Notes: generated from the sequence alone by a model not told the origin. Numbered from the stretch's first letter, positions 16,748-26,055 are shown. The stretch is 64,000 nucleotides of DNA from Flavobacteriaceae bacterium PS02293 (GCA_029960045.1 JASCOV010000001.1:434001-498000), one strand, 5' to 3'. Numbers and translations are program-made.

Positions 16748-18652
16748 ATGAGTATTGAAAACGAAAATCCTGAAATCGAAAAACCAAATTCTGAGGTCAA
16801 TCCTGCTGAGAATCAATCAGTAGAAGAAGTGACACCAGAAGAAGTTTCGGAAAACGAAAAGCCAGAAGCTGAAGTAGCTTCTGCTGAAACTGAATCGGTA
16901 GAAGAAGTTACTGCAGAGGAAAATTCAGAAACTGAAGCTGAAACCGAACCAGAAGCTGAACATCAGGAAATCGAAATTGTTGAAGAAAATTATTCCAATC
17001 TTTCTCTAAAGGAAACTTTGGACGAAATGGAATCTATCGTAAATAAGGATGATTCTCATTCATTATCGAAAAAATTCAATGCACTTAGAGATCATGCCAA
17101 TCATAAAATTACTGACGAAGTTGAAGATAAAAAGCACGAATTTTTGGAGCAAGGAAACGCAGAAGAGCATTTTGAATTCCATCATCCACAATCTTCAAAG
17201 CTAACTGCTCTTGTCAATATTTTCAGAGAAAAGCAGGACAAATTCCATAAATCTCAGGAAGCGGATCATCAGAAAAATTTGGACGAAAGACAAGGAATCA
17301 TCGAAAGATTGAAAAACCTTTATTCCAATTCTGAACCTGGCGTTAATCTTTTCAAATCGATAAGAGAAATCAAGGAAGCTTGGGGAAATGCGGGTCAAGT
17401 TGCAAAATCCGAATTCAAAAATCTGAATAACAATTATTTCCATCATCTGAAAATGTTCAATGAGATGTTGGATCTGAATAAAGAATTTCTTCATCAGGAA
17501 TTTGCCCACAATCTTGAAAAAAGACAACACATCATCTCAAGAGCCAAAGAATTACTTGACGAAAAAGTAGTTCAGAAAGCATTGAATGAATTGCAATATC
17601 TTCACAAACTTTGGAAAGAAGAAGCAGAACCGGTTGCTGAGGAATTCCGTGAGAAAACTTGGGACGAATTCAAAGAAGTTTCCAATAAAATTCACGAAAG
17701 AAAATCCGAATTGATCGCGGTAATCGAATCTGAGCAATTGGAAAATCTTGAGAAGAAAAACAAAATCATTGAGGAACTTAAAACGCTTGCAAAACCAGAG
17801 TCTATTAATCACACTTATTGGCAGCAAGCGATAAAAAGAGTAGAAGATCTGCGTGCTGAGTTCTTGAAATTGGGACCGGTTCCTAAGAAAGTTTCCAATC
17901 AGAACTGGACAGATTTCAAAGTGGTTTTGAGAGAATTCAATACCGGGAAAAATGATTTCTATAAAAATCTGAAAGGTTCTCAAATTCATAATCTTGAAGC
18001 AAAACAAGCCTTAATAAAAACGGCTCAGGACAATATGAATTCCGAAGATTGGGATGTTGTAGTTCCGCTTTTCAAAAAACTTCAGGAAGATTGGAAAACT
18101 ATTGGCCATGTTCCTAGAAGTCAAGCGAATAAAGTTTGGGACGATTTCCGTGATGCTTGTAATACGTTCTTTAAAAATTACAGAGATAAGAATAATGCAA
18201 CAGGCGACAACTGGAAAGAAAATTATAAAACCAAAAAAGCATTACTTGATGATCTGAAAGCTTTGACAGACGAAGAAGGTTCTGTTGAGAAAATTGAAAA
18301 CATCAAAAACGCTTGGAATGCTATTGGCAAAGTGCCGAAAGACAAATTGTCTATTAATACGGAATTCAACAAAACGCTGAGAGAAAAACTGAAACTCAAT
18401 AAAATCAATGAGTATGATCTGAAAGAAGAAAACCTTTCAGAAAGTCAGTTGACAGACAAAGCAAGAAAGATAAAAAATCAAATTGCTGATTTGGAATCCG
18501 AAGTTGTTCAATTGGAAAATAACTTGTCATTCTTTGGAACTGCAAAACGTGATAATCCGCTATTGAAAGATACTTACGAAAAATTAGACAGTAAAAAAGA
18601 GCAATTGGAAAGCTTGAAGGTAACACTTCATAATATTATTGCTGGAGAATAA
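16748..18652 (+). CDS. DUF349 repeat protein
   Basis: This 634-residue protein has an acidic, low-complexity N-terminus rich in Glu, Ser and Pro with VEEVT repeats (residues 1-80). A long helical region with repeated units each carrying a W-(K/D)-x-x-G-x-V/A-P or similar pattern follows (LHKLWKEEAEPV, EFLKLGPVPKKVSN, WKTIGHVPRSQANKVWDDFR, WNAIGKVPKD). A C-terminal coiled coil (about 570-634) ends it. DUF349 proteins are widespread in Bacteroidota with no firmly assigned role. No signal peptide or membrane segment is seen. It has its own terminator. Confidence 0.87.
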   Translation: MSIENENPEIEKPNSEVNPAENQSVEEVTPEEVSENEKPEAEVASAETESVEEVTAEENSETEAETEPEAEHQEIEIVEENYSNLSLKETLDEMESIVNKDDSHSLSKKFNALRDHANHKITDEVEDKKHEFLEQGNAEEHFEFHHPQSSKLTALVNIFREKQDKFHKSQEADHQKNLDERQGIIERLKNLYSNSEPGVNLFKSIREIKEAWGNAGQVAKSEFKNLNNNYFHHLKMFNEMLDLNKEFLHQEFAHNLEKRQHIISRAKELLDEKVVQKALNELQYLHKLWKEEAEPVAEEFREKTWDEFKEVSNKIHERKSELIAVIESEQLENLEKKNKIIEELKTLAKPESINHTYWQQAIKRVEDLRAEFLKLGPVPKKVSNQNWTDFKVVLREFNTGKNDFYKNLKGSQIHNLEAKQALIKTAQDNMNSEDWDVVVPLFKKLQEDWKTIGHVPRSQANKVWDDFRDACNTFFKNYRDKNNATGDNWKENYKTKKALLDDLKALTDEEGSVEKIENIKNAWNAIGKVPKDKLSINTEFNKTLREKLKLNKINEYDLKEENLSESQLTDKARKIKNQIADLESEVVQLENNLSFFGTAKRDNPLLKDTYEKLDSKKEQLESLKVTLHNIIAGE

Positions 18653-18676
18653 AATTATTTTATTTTCAAACATATA

Positions 18677-18704
18677 AATCCCCTTTGATAGGGGATTTTT
18701 TTTA
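18677..18704 (+). terminator. Terminator of the DUF349 gene
   Basis: AATCCCC-TTTGATA-GGGGATT is followed by a run of Ts, 25 bases after the stop. Confidence 0.88.
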
Positions 18705-18809
18705 TTTAATTATTGAATGTAAATTATTATTAATAATCAATTTCAAAATAATAAATGAAATCTTATAAAAAAATGATATTTTTATGACCCGTTATCAAAA
18801 ACAATTTTT

Positions 18810-20669
18810 ATGTTGAAAAAATACTTATTTATATTATCTGTTTTTCCGGTTTTAGCACTTTCTCAAGCTCCGGCAGGCTATTATTCTGGGACAGAAAGTT
18901 TGACAGGCTATGCATTGAAAACCAAACTTCATGATATTATTTCGGCAAAAGCATACAATTATCATTATGATGATTTGAAAACTTTGTATGGGCAAACTGA
19001 TATTGATAAATATTATGATTACGGAACTGATAATACAACATATCTATTAGATATTTATTCCAATAATCCGACGGCGACAACAGCTTATCATTACACTCTT
19101 AGTAACATTATTGGAAGTGCAAATGCAGAAGGTCTTGGCTGGAATCGTGAACATATGATGCCACAAAGTTCTTTTAATAGCGCTTATCCAATGTATTCGG
19201 ATTTGTTTTTCGTAGTTCCTACGGATGCGAGAATCAATCAGTTAAGAAGTAATTATCCTTACGGAAAAGCAGGCTCAACGGTTTATTATAATTTCACGAA
19301 TGGCTCAAAACAAGCTTCCAACGGAACACCAAATGCGACTTATACAGGAAGAGTTTACGAACCAGTCGATAGATTCAAAGGTGATGTTGCAAGAACTCTT
19401 TTGTATTTCGCAGTAAGATATGAAGGGAAATTAGGAAGTTTCAATTATACAACTAACGCGGCAGATCCTACGAAAGATCAAAATCCTTTAGATGGTAGTG
19501 AGGAAAAGGCTTATGAGAATTGGTACATCGCAATGTTGCTTTCCTGGCATCAGCAAGATCCGGTTTCACAGAGAGAAATTGACAGAAACAATTCTGTTTT
19601 CAATATTCAGAAAAACAGAAATCCATTTATAGATCATCCGGAATGGGTAAATGCTATTTGGAGCCAAACACCAGATACCGTTGCCCCAACAGCGCCTTCA
19701 TCATTGTTATTAGCAAGAAACTCAGCTTATTTTGTCAATCTTAATTGGCAAGCGAGTCCGGAATCTGATGTTATCGGTTACCGAATTTATCAGGACAATG
19801 TTTTGGTTGCTACTTCAAAAACCAATTCGGTTTCTATCGATCATTTGACTCCGGGGACAAGCTATAATTTTACCGTAAAAGCTTACGATAACGCTTACCT
19901 GGAAAGTCCACAAAGCAATACTTTAAATGTTACAACTCTCGCAACCGATGTTTTTGCGAAAGATTTACAGATAACTAAATATCTTGAAGGAACTGGAAAT
20001 AACAAAGCCTTTGAAATTGCTAATAAAACTGGTCACAAAGTCAATCTTAATGGTTATAAATTATACATTCAATACAAAGGAACTGCTTACTATTTTGGTG
20101 AACCATTTGAATTGGAAGGGGAAATAGAAAACAACCAAAGTTTTGTAGCAATCAATCCAAACGCGAATTTCAGTTGCTTCAATATTGCTAATGCAAAATT
20201 CGTGACTGCTGCGCCTTCTCTCACTTTTACTGGAAGTAATTACGTTGATTTGTCTTATAAATCTGCAACAGTTGATGCTGTTGGAATCAAAGGACAAGAT
20301 AACAGCAACGGAAACAAATCACTTTACAGAAAATCAAATATTACTGATCCAACAGCAACTTTTGATATCAATGAATGGACAACTTACGCTTCAGATTATT
20401 GTTTAAATCTTGGTTCATTAGCTGTTAATGACATTGCAAATAAAACGGCTGATTTCAACGTTTATCCGAATCCTGTAAAAGATGTTCTTAATATTAATGG
20501 TGATATCAGCAAAGCAAAATCAGTTAAGATTTATGACCTTTCTGGAAAATTGGTAAAAGAAGTTAATGCTCCATTTGCAAATCAAAATTCAATCAATGTT
20601 CAATCATTATTACCAAATACTTACATTTTGAACATCGACGGAAAGTCTGTTAAATTCATTAAAAATTAG
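18810..20669 (+). CDS. Secreted endonuclease I with fibronectin III, lamin-tail-like and T9SS sorting domains
   Basis: This 619-residue secreted nuclease begins with a signal peptide (MLKKYLFILSVFPVLALS). Residues about 20-285 match endonuclease I (EndA/NucM), with the catalytic GWNREHMMPQSSF around residues 109-121 and the later DLFFVVPTDARINQLRSN. Residues 290-377 form a fibronectin type III domain (APSSLLLARNSAYFVNLNWQ... to NTLNVTT). Residues about 385-490 look like a lamin-tail domain (FEIANKTGHKVNLNGYKLYI). The last about 75 residues form a type IX sorting domain (FNVYPNPVKDVLNI). Such enzymes degrade extracellular DNA for nutrients or phosphate. It stands alone with its own terminator. 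Confidence 0.93.
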   Translation: MLKKYLFILSVFPVLALSQAPAGYYSGTESLTGYALKTKLHDIISAKAYNYHYDDLKTLYGQTDIDKYYDYGTDNTTYLLDIYSNNPTATTAYHYTLSNIIGSANAEGLGWNREHMMPQSSFNSAYPMYSDLFFVVPTDARINQLRSNYPYGKAGSTVYYNFTNGSKQASNGTPNATYTGRVYEPVDRFKGDVARTLLYFAVRYEGKLGSFNYTTNAADPTKDQNPLDGSEEKAYENWYIAMLLSWHQQDPVSQREIDRNNSVFNIQKNRNPFIDHPEWVNAIWSQTPDTVAPTAPSSLLLARNSAYFVNLNWQASPESDVIGYRIYQDNVLVATSKTNSVSIDHLTPGTSYNFTVKAYDNAYLESPQSNTLNVTTLATDVFAKDLQITKYLEGTGNNKAFEIANKTGHKVNLNGYKLYIQYKGTAYYFGEPFELEGEIENNQSFVAINPNANFSCFNIANAKFVTAAPSLTFTGSNYVDLSYKSATVDAVGIKGQDNSNGNKSLYRKSNITDPTATFDINEWTTYASDYCLNLGSLAVNDIANKTADFNVYPNPVKDVLNINGDISKAKSVKIYDLSGKLVKEVNAPFANQNSINVQSLLPNTYILNIDGKSVKFIKN

Positions 20670-20696
20670 AATTACATTTCCTCATAAAATCATTTG

Positions 20697-20726
20697 AAAA
20701 AGCCTTTGAAAATTGGCTTTTTTTTA
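20697..20726 (+). terminator. Terminator of the endonuclease I gene
   Basis: AAAAAGCC and GGCTTTTTTTT form a stem with a loop of about 10 bases, ending in a T-run. Confidence 0.78.
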
Positions 20727-20774
20727 TTTCCATTCGTTCTTAACTTGTGATATTAATTTTATGTAAAAAATTCG

Positions 20775-20782
20775 TAAATTTG
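20775..20782 (+). promoter_or_regulatory. -7 box (TAAATTTG) of the purC-purF operon
   Basis: TAAATTTG matches TAnnTTTG about 80 bases before the purC start, leaving a leader of about 70 bases. No TTG is found at the standard distance. Confidence 0.4.
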
Positions 20783-20861
20783 TGCGTAAATCTAATCAGT
20801 AAAAAAGTTTGAACGGAAATCGTAGTGAAAGCGAATTCTGTTTGAAAAAATGAAAGTCATT

Positions 20862-21584
20862 ATGAGTCAAAAGAAAGAAATGCTTTACGAAGGTAAGGCT
20901 AAACAGGTTTTTGCTACAGACAAGCCTGACGAAGTTGTTGTACGTTACAAAGATGATGCTACAGCCTTCAATGCACAGAAACGTGGACAGTTCGATAGAA
21001 AAGGCGAACTGAACAATGCAATTTCTACACTTATTTTCGGATATCTTGCAGAAAAAGGAATTCCAACGCACTTCATCGCAAAGTTGGATGACAGAGAGCA
21101 ATTGGTTAAAAAAGTGGACATTATTCCTTTGGAAATGGTAGTTCGTAACTATGTTGCGGGAAGTATGGCTCAAAGATTGGGTGTGGAAGAAGGATTGAAA
21201 TCTCCAGTTACTATTTTTGATCTTTGCTACAAAAGAGATGATTTGGGAGATCCTTTGATCAACGATCATCACGCTGTTTTCCTTGGTGCAGCAACTTATG
21301 AAGAATTGAATGAAATGTACGCTTTGACAGATAAGATCAACCAACTTTTGATCGATCTTTTTGATAAGGCCAATGTGATTCTTGTAGATTTCAAAATCGA
21401 GTTAGGAAAGACTTCAGATGGTAAAATTGTTTTAGCTGACGAGATTTCTCCTGATACTTGCAGACTTTGGGACAAGGACACAATGAAAAAGCTGGATAAG
21501 GATAGATTCAGAAGAGATCTTGGCGAAATCACAGAAGCTTACGTTGAGATCTACGACAGACTACAAACCGCTTTAGCTAAATAA
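20862..21584 (+). CDS. purC: Phosphoribosylaminoimidazole-succinocarboxamide synthase
   Basis: This 240-residue enzyme joins aspartate to CAIR using ATP in step 8 of purine synthesis. Visible motifs are [11 protein letters not shown] (nucleotide-binding loop), [37 protein letters not shown] and [12 protein letters not shown]. The start is taken as the ATG at 20862 ([15 protein letters not shown]). Another ATG four codons earlier (20850) cannot be excluded. purF follows after 16 bases, so the two form one operon. Confidence 0.95.
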   Translation: MSQKKEMLYEGKAKQVFATDKPDEVVVRYKDDATAFNAQKRGQFDRKGELNNAISTLIFGYLAEKGIPTHFIAKLDDREQLVKKVDIIPLEMVVRNYVAGSMAQRLGVEEGLKSPVTIFDLCYKRDDLGDPLINDHHAVFLGAATYEELNEMYALTDKINQLLIDLFDKANVILVDFKIELGKTSDGKIVLADEISPDTCRLWDKDTMKKLDKDRFRRDLGEITEAYVEIYDRLQTALAK

Positions 21585-21600
21585 TCCAAAAACCATAAAA

Positions 21601-23124
21601 ATGGATTTAGAATTTCAAGAATATAGCACATTACCGAAATATGCTTTCCAAAACCGCTATCAGGAATTCGAAGAAACCAAACATCTTTCCAAAGAAGAAA
21701 AGGATGAACATTATCCTTTTGATAAAATGGAAGAAGAATGCGGCGTTTTTGGATTGCATTCAACAGAAAATCAGGATACATTTTCACTCTCGCAATTTGG
21801 ACTTTTTGCTTTACAGCATCGTGGCCAGGAAGCTTGTGGTATAGCCGTTGGAAACAATGGGAAAATCCTTTCTGTAAAAGATGAAGGTCTGGTTTTGGAT
21901 GTTTTTAAATCGATAGAAGACCCTCAGCAATATATGGGAAGTACTGTTATCGGTCACACCAGATATACGACTGCGGGAGACAAAAAGAAATATAACTTTC
22001 AGCCGTTCTTTGCAAAGAATGAGTATGACCAGATTATCCTTTCAATTGCTCACAACGGTAATCTTACCAATGCCAAACAACTTAGAAAAGAGCTGGAAGA
22101 TGAAGGCGTGGTTTTTCGTGCAACATCAGATACTGAGGTTATTTTAAGATTAATCCAAAAAAACCTGGATCTTGGACTTCGTGGCGCGATCAAAGCAACG
22201 ATGGAAAAAATCGAAGGCGCTTATTCTGTAGTTGGAATTACAAGAAACAAATTCTTTGCTTTCCGTGACTTCAACGGGATCAGACCTTTGGTTCTTGGTG
22301 CAATTGACGAGAATACATTTGTTGTAGCCTCAGAAAGTTGTGCTTTGGATGGAGTAGGAGCGCAATATGTGCGTGATATTTTGCCAGGCGAGATTATTTA
22401 TACCAGCGACAACGAAAATGGTTTACAATCTTACATTGTAAAAGATGATTGTGTCAATAAAATTTGTGCATTCGAATATATTTATTTTGCAAGACCAGAT
22501 TCTACTTTAGAAGGAATCAATGTTCACGAAGTGCGTGAAAAATCCGGAATGAAAATTTGGGAACAAGCGCCTGTAGATGCAGATATTGTAATTGGTGTTC
22601 CGGATTCCGGCGTTCCTGCTGCGATTGGTTTTTCCAAGGCTTCAGGCATTCCGTTCAGGCCGGTTTTGATCAAAAACAGATATATTGGACGTTCGTTCAT
22701 TATTCCGTCTCAGGAGATGAGAGAACATTTGGTCAATTTAAAACTAAATCCAATTGTTTCTGAAATCAAAGGCAAAAGAGTTGTAATCATCGATGATTCT
22801 ATCGTTCGTGGAACAACCTCAAAGCGATTGGTTAAGATTCTGAAAAATGCAGGTGTTAAGGAAATCCATTTTAGAAGTGTGTCTCCGCCTATTATTGCGC
22901 CTTGTTTCTTAGGAATTGATACGCCAACAAAAGACGATTTGATTTCGGCCAATATGAACAAAGAAGAATTGAGAAAATATCTGGATGTTGACAGTTTGGA
23001 ATTCCTAAGCGTCGATAATTTGGTTAACATTTTAGGTTCGCCTGATCACTGTTTCGGATGTTTTACAGAAAAATATCCAGTGAAAAACCCAGATGAATTA
23101 GCATTTGTAGATCAAGGTGATTAA
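21601..23124 (+). CDS. purF: Amidophosphoribosyltransferase (first step of purine synthesis)
   Basis: This 507-residue enzyme makes 5-phosphoribosylamine from PRPP and glutamine. The glutaminase nucleophile is C47 in MEEECGVFGLHS, so as in the Bacillus-type enzyme a leader must be removed. The leader is unusually long at 46 residues if the ATG at 21601 is used; an internal ATG at 21727 would leave 4. The spacing of 16 bases after purC favours 21601. ALQHRGQEACG, GHTRYTTAGD, and the PRPP loop VVIIDDSIVRGTT are clear. Iron-sulfur ligand cysteines appear in NKICAFEY, PCFLGID and HCFGCF, so this is the [4Fe-4S] type. Confidence 0.95.
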   Translation: MDLEFQEYSTLPKYAFQNRYQEFEETKHLSKEEKDEHYPFDKMEEECGVFGLHSTENQDTFSLSQFGLFALQHRGQEACGIAVGNNGKILSVKDEGLVLDVFKSIEDPQQYMGSTVIGHTRYTTAGDKKKYNFQPFFAKNEYDQIILSIAHNGNLTNAKQLRKELEDEGVVFRATSDTEVILRLIQKNLDLGLRGAIKATMEKIEGAYSVVGITRNKFFAFRDFNGIRPLVLGAIDENTFVVASESCALDGVGAQYVRDILPGEIIYTSDNENGLQSYIVKDDCVNKICAFEYIYFARPDSTLEGINVHEVREKSGMKIWEQAPVDADIVIGVPDSGVPAAIGFSKASGIPFRPVLIKNRYIGRSFIIPSQEMREHLVNLKLNPIVSEIKGKRVVIIDDSIVRGTTSKRLVKILKNAGVKEIHFRSVSPPIIAPCFLGIDTPTKDDLISANMNKEELRKYLDVDSLEFLSVDNLVNILGSPDHCFGCFTEKYPVKNPDELAFVDQGD

Positions 23125-23129
23125 CATTT

Positions 23130-23315
23130 GGGCAGCTTAATCCGCCTTCCGTTCCCAAACCTAACGAAGTGGTTCGACGGAGTCAATCTTTTTTGCAGAA
23201 GATTTCCAATTCGATAGAACTTGAAGATCAAGCAAAAAAGGATTCCCACTCAAACCTAACATAGTGGTTCATCGATTCAAATAAAAAATAGAAAAGATGA
23301 GATAAGTCGGGCTGC
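23130..23315 (-). repeat. Dispersed nested-hairpin repeat, copy 3 (longest form)
   Basis: The outer stem is GCAGCTT (23132-23138) with GGGCTGC (23309-23315), including two G-T wobbles. The inner stem is made of AATCTTTTTTGC and GCAAAAAAGGATT arms. Between them lie inserted stretches with a repeated phrase (CAAACCTAACGAAGTGGTTC at 23156 and CAAACCTAACATAGTGGTTC at 23253). It fills the first half of the 495-base gap between purF and ndk. Confidence 0.72.
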
Positions 23316-23373
23316 GAATTCGTATTCTATTGAATGTTAAGCAAAATATAAACAAGTCATTGACAACAAAAAG

Positions 23374-23413
23374 ACCGCCAACGCAAATTAAATTGTGTTG
23401 GCGGTTTTTTTTG
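23374..23413 (+). terminator. Terminator after purF
   Basis: ACCGCCAACGCAA and TTGTGTTGGCGGT form a 13-bp stem with one G-T pair, followed by eight Ts. It is about 250 bases after the purF stop, beyond the repeat. Confidence 0.85.
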
Positions 23414-23434
23414 TTTGTAATCAGTCCTAAAAAC

Positions 23435-23458
23435 AAAAAAACCCTGCCGAAGCAGGGT
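23435..23458 (-). terminator. Terminator-like hairpin reading on the minus strand
   Basis: ACCCTGC-CGAA-GCAGGGT is a tight 7-bp hairpin with a GNRA-like loop. On the minus strand it is followed by TTTTTTTG. No minus-strand gene lies upstream, so it may end a small RNA or belong to a leader structure of the plus strand. Confidence 0.5.
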
Positions 23459-23584
23459 AAAAACTAATAACCATGAAAACTCAAATTAAACATGAGAATC
23501 AAATATTAAGTAGCAAATGTTATGCCAAAGAATAATGTTTCCCAGAAAAGAATTTCCGAGGACAAATGTAACAAAAAAATATTG

Positions 23585-23592
23585 TAAATTTG
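23585..23592 (+). promoter_or_regulatory. -7 box (TAAATTTG) of ndk
   Basis: TAAATTTG matches TAnnTTTG, 28 bases before the ndk ATG at 23620, and argues against the upstream TTG at 23590 as the start. Confidence 0.5.
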
Positions 23593-23619
23593 CAACTCTT
23601 TAAAAATAAAATTAAAATA

Positions 23620-24039
23620 ATGTCAGGAAAAATCACATTTACCATGATCAAGCCGGATGCAGTAGCAGATGGACACATTGGTGCGATCCTTGGAAAAATC
23701 AGTGAAGCTGGTTTTAAAATCAAAGCTTTGAAATTGACACAGCTTACAGTTGCTGATGCAAAAAAATTCTACGAAGTACATTCTGAAAGACCTTTCTACG
23801 GAGAATTAGTAGATTTTATGTCTTCTGGACCAATCGTAGCAGCGGTTTTGGAAAAAGATAATGCTGTAGAAGATTTCAGGACTACAATTGGAGCTACAAA
23901 TCCTGCTGAAGCAGCTGAAGGTACTATCAGAAAGCTTTTCGCTAGAAGTATTGGGGAAAATGCGGTTCACGGTTCTGATTCTGATGAGAACGCACTTATC
24001 GAGGCTCAGTTTCATTTTTCCGGAAGAGAGATTTTCTAA
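23620..24039 (+). CDS. ndk: Nucleoside diphosphate kinase
   Basis: This 139-residue enzyme transfers the gamma-phosphate of ATP to NDPs through a phosphohistidine. Motifs: [19 protein letters not shown] at the N-terminus, [17 protein letters not shown] and the active-site histidine in [10 protein letters not shown]. The start at the ATG at 23620 ([13 protein letters not shown]) gives the usual length; a longer reading from a TTG at 23590 adds ten unmatched residues. It has its own promoter and a strong terminator, so it is a single-gene unit. Confidence 0.96.
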   Translation: MSGKITFTMIKPDAVADGHIGAILGKISEAGFKIKALKLTQLTVADAKKFYEVHSERPFYGELVDFMSSGPIVAAVLEKDNAVEDFRTTIGATNPAEAAEGTIRKLFARSIGENAVHGSDSDENALIEAQFHFSGREIF

Positions 24040-24062
24040 TTTCTTCTGAAAATAAAATAAAA

Positions 24063-24095
24063 AATAGGCTGTCAAAACTGACAGCCTATTTTTTT
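24063..24095 (+). terminator. Terminator of ndk
   Basis: AATAGGCTGTCA-AAAC-TGACAGCCTATT is a perfect 12-bp stem followed by Ts. Confidence 0.93.
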
Positions 24096-24109
24096 GCGGT
24101 ATTTGTCAA

Positions 24110-24190
24110 TAGCCCCGATAGTAGCGGCATCCTTTTTTGCTGGGGAAAAGCCTTGGCAAAAAGATATAGCGGATAGCGGGAAATAGCTCC
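24110..24190 (+). repeat. Dispersed nested-hairpin repeat, copy 4
   Basis: AGCCCCGATAGTAGCGGCAT, then CCTTTTTTGC, a GC-richer middle (TGGGGAAAAGCCTTGG), then CAAAAAGATATAGCGGATAG and CGGGAAATAGCTCC. The T-run and A-run arms pair. It lies between the ndk terminator and the rpe stop. Confidence 0.75.
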
Positions 24191-24197
24191 TTAATAT

Positions 24198-24848
24198 TTA
24201 AAACTTCAAAAGTTCAATAGTTCTTTCAGGATCTCCTGAAGAGAAAACAGCGTTTCCGGCAACCAAAACATCTGCACCAGCTTCGAAAAGTTTAGAAGCG
24301 TTGTCCAGATTCACGCCGCCATCAATCTGAATCAGAGCAGTTGAATTATTACTCAAAATCAAATCTTTGGTTTCGCTGATCTTTTTATAGGTATTCTCAA
24401 TAAACTTCTGTCCGCCAAATCCTGGATTGACGCTCATTAACAGAACCAAATCAACATCTGCAATAATATCTTCCAACATCAAAACAGGTGTTGCAGGATT
24501 AAGAACTACGCCAGCTTTTGCGCCTTTGCTTTGAATCAAGTTAATGGTTCTGTGAAGATGTACGCAAGCTTCGTAATGTACGGAAACCAAGTCGGCCCCA
24601 AGTTCTATGAATTCTTCCACATACTTTTCGGGCTCTACAATCATCAGATGAACGTCCACGAATTTCTTAGCGTGCTGCTGAACGGTTTTCATCACTGGAA
24701 ATCCGAACGAAATGTTTGGGACAAATCGTCCGTCCATCACATCCACATGAAACCAATCTGCCTGGGAATTGTTTAGCATCTCGATATCTCTCTGGAGATT
24801 TCCAAAATCTGCGGAAAGAAGGGAAGGTGCAATAAGTTTTGTTTTCAT
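24198..24848 (-). CDS. rpe: Ribulose-phosphate 3-epimerase
   Basis: This 216-residue TIM-barrel enzyme interconverts ribulose 5-phosphate and xylulose 5-phosphate in the pentose phosphate pathway. Catalytic and metal residues are visible: H34 and D36 in WFHVDVMDGRFVPN, H67 in VDVHLMI, VNPGFGGQKF as the phosphate loop, and the second aspartate in IQIDGGVN. The length is usual. It is alone, with the M42 peptidase 73 bases upstream on the same strand. Confidence 0.96.
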   Translation of the reverse strand: MKTKLIAPSLLSADFGNLQRDIEMLNNSQADWFHVDVMDGRFVPNISFGFPVMKTVQQHAKKFVDVHLMIVEPEKYVEEFIELGADLVSVHYEACVHLHRTINLIQSKGAKAGVVLNPATPVLMLEDIIADVDLVLLMSVNPGFGGQKFIENTYKKISETKDLILSNNSTALIQIDGGVNLDNASKLFEAGADVLVAGNAVFSSGDPERTIELLKF

Positions 24849-24921
24849 TTTTACTTTATTAGATATTAGGATTTAAATATTGGGATTTAGGTGCATTAAC
24901 TAAGACCTAATTCCTAAAACC

Positions 24922-25998
24922 TTAATGATATTTCAAATTCATTGTTGGTTCAATTTTCAGAAGACTTTCGTAGATCAATTTAATTACGTTTGAAACATCT
25001 TCTTTTGAAACCATTTCCACTGTTGTGTGCATATATCGCAAAGGCAAAGAGATCAATGCACTTGGAACACCGCCGTTGGAATGGGCGAATGCGTCTGTAT
25101 CTGTACCTGTTGCTCTGCTAGCTGCTGCTCTTTGGAAAGGGATTTTTTTTGTTTTTGCAGTATCGATAATTAATTCACGAATGGTGTGATGTACGCTTGG
25201 TGCGAAGAAAACAACTGGTCCGTCGCCACATTTTTGATCGCCTTCTTTTTTCTTTTCGATCATTGGTGTTGTGGTGTCGTGTGTCACATCTGTCACAATG
25301 GCAATATTTGGTTTGATGGTGTCAGCGATCATATCTGCGCCATAAAGTCCAACTTCTTCCTGTACAGAATTAGTAATATAAAGTCCGAAAGGCAGTTTTT
25401 TCTTGTTTTCTTTCAATAATCTTGCAACTTCAGCAATCATAAATCCTCCGATTCTGTTGTCTAATGCACGGCAAACGAAATATCTGTCATTCAGTTCAAA
25501 AAACTCGTCCGGATAAGTAATCATACAACCTACGAAGATTCCTAATTCTTCAACTTCTTTTTTAGAAATTGCACCACAATCGATGAAGATATTTTCGATT
25601 TTTGGAACCGGTTCATTTGCATTGGCGCTTCTAGTATGAATTGCCGGCCATCCGAAAACACCTTTTACAATTCCTTTTTCTCCGTGAATGTTCACAACTT
25701 TGGAAGGTGCAATTGTTTGGTCTGATCCTCCATTTCTGATGACATAAATTAATCCGTCATCGGTGATGTAATTAACGTACCAAGAAATTTCATCTGCATG
25801 AGCTTCTATTACAACTTTGAAATCGGCTTCTGGATTAATAATTCCGTAAGCAGTTCCGTAATGATCGACTTCTATTTTGTCAACAAACGGTTTGATGTAA
25901 TCCATCCAGACTTTTTGTCCTTTATGTTCGTAACCAGTTGGAGAAGCGGTGTTTAAATATTCTTCTAAAAATTTAATTGATTTCTTTTCGAATTTCAT
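24922..25998 (-). CDS. M42-family metallopeptidase (glutamyl aminopeptidase/endoglucanase type)
   Basis: This 358-residue cytosolic aminopeptidase carries the two-metal site of the M42 family: His in VVIEAHADEISWYV, the bridging Asp in CRALDNRIGG, the catalytic Glu pair in SVQEEVGLYG, the Asp in AIVTDVTHD and the C-terminal His in PLRYMHTTVEM. M42 peptidases cleave short peptides and commonly form large self-compartmentalising particles. It starts at the ATG at 25998 and is divergent from the DUF4294 gene with 57 bases between them. Confidence 0.94.
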   Translation of the reverse strand: MKFEKKSIKFLEEYLNTASPTGYEHKGQKVWMDYIKPFVDKIEVDHYGTAYGIINPEADFKVVIEAHADEISWYVNYITDDGLIYVIRNGGSDQTIAPSKVVNIHGEKGIVKGVFGWPAIHTRSANANEPVPKIENIFIDCGAISKKEVEELGIFVGCMITYPDEFFELNDRYFVCRALDNRIGGFMIAEVARLLKENKKKLPFGLYITNSVQEEVGLYGADMIADTIKPNIAIVTDVTHDTTTPMIEKKKEGDQKCGDGPVVFFAPSVHHTIRELIIDTAKTKKIPFQRAAASRATGTDTDAFAHSNGGVPSALISLPLRYMHTTVEMVSKEDVSNVIKLIYESLLKIEPTMNLKYH

Positions 25999-26055
25999 AT
26001 CTAATGGGAATGATTTTTGATATTAATATTTGTTAATTTAGATGATGTAAAAGTA

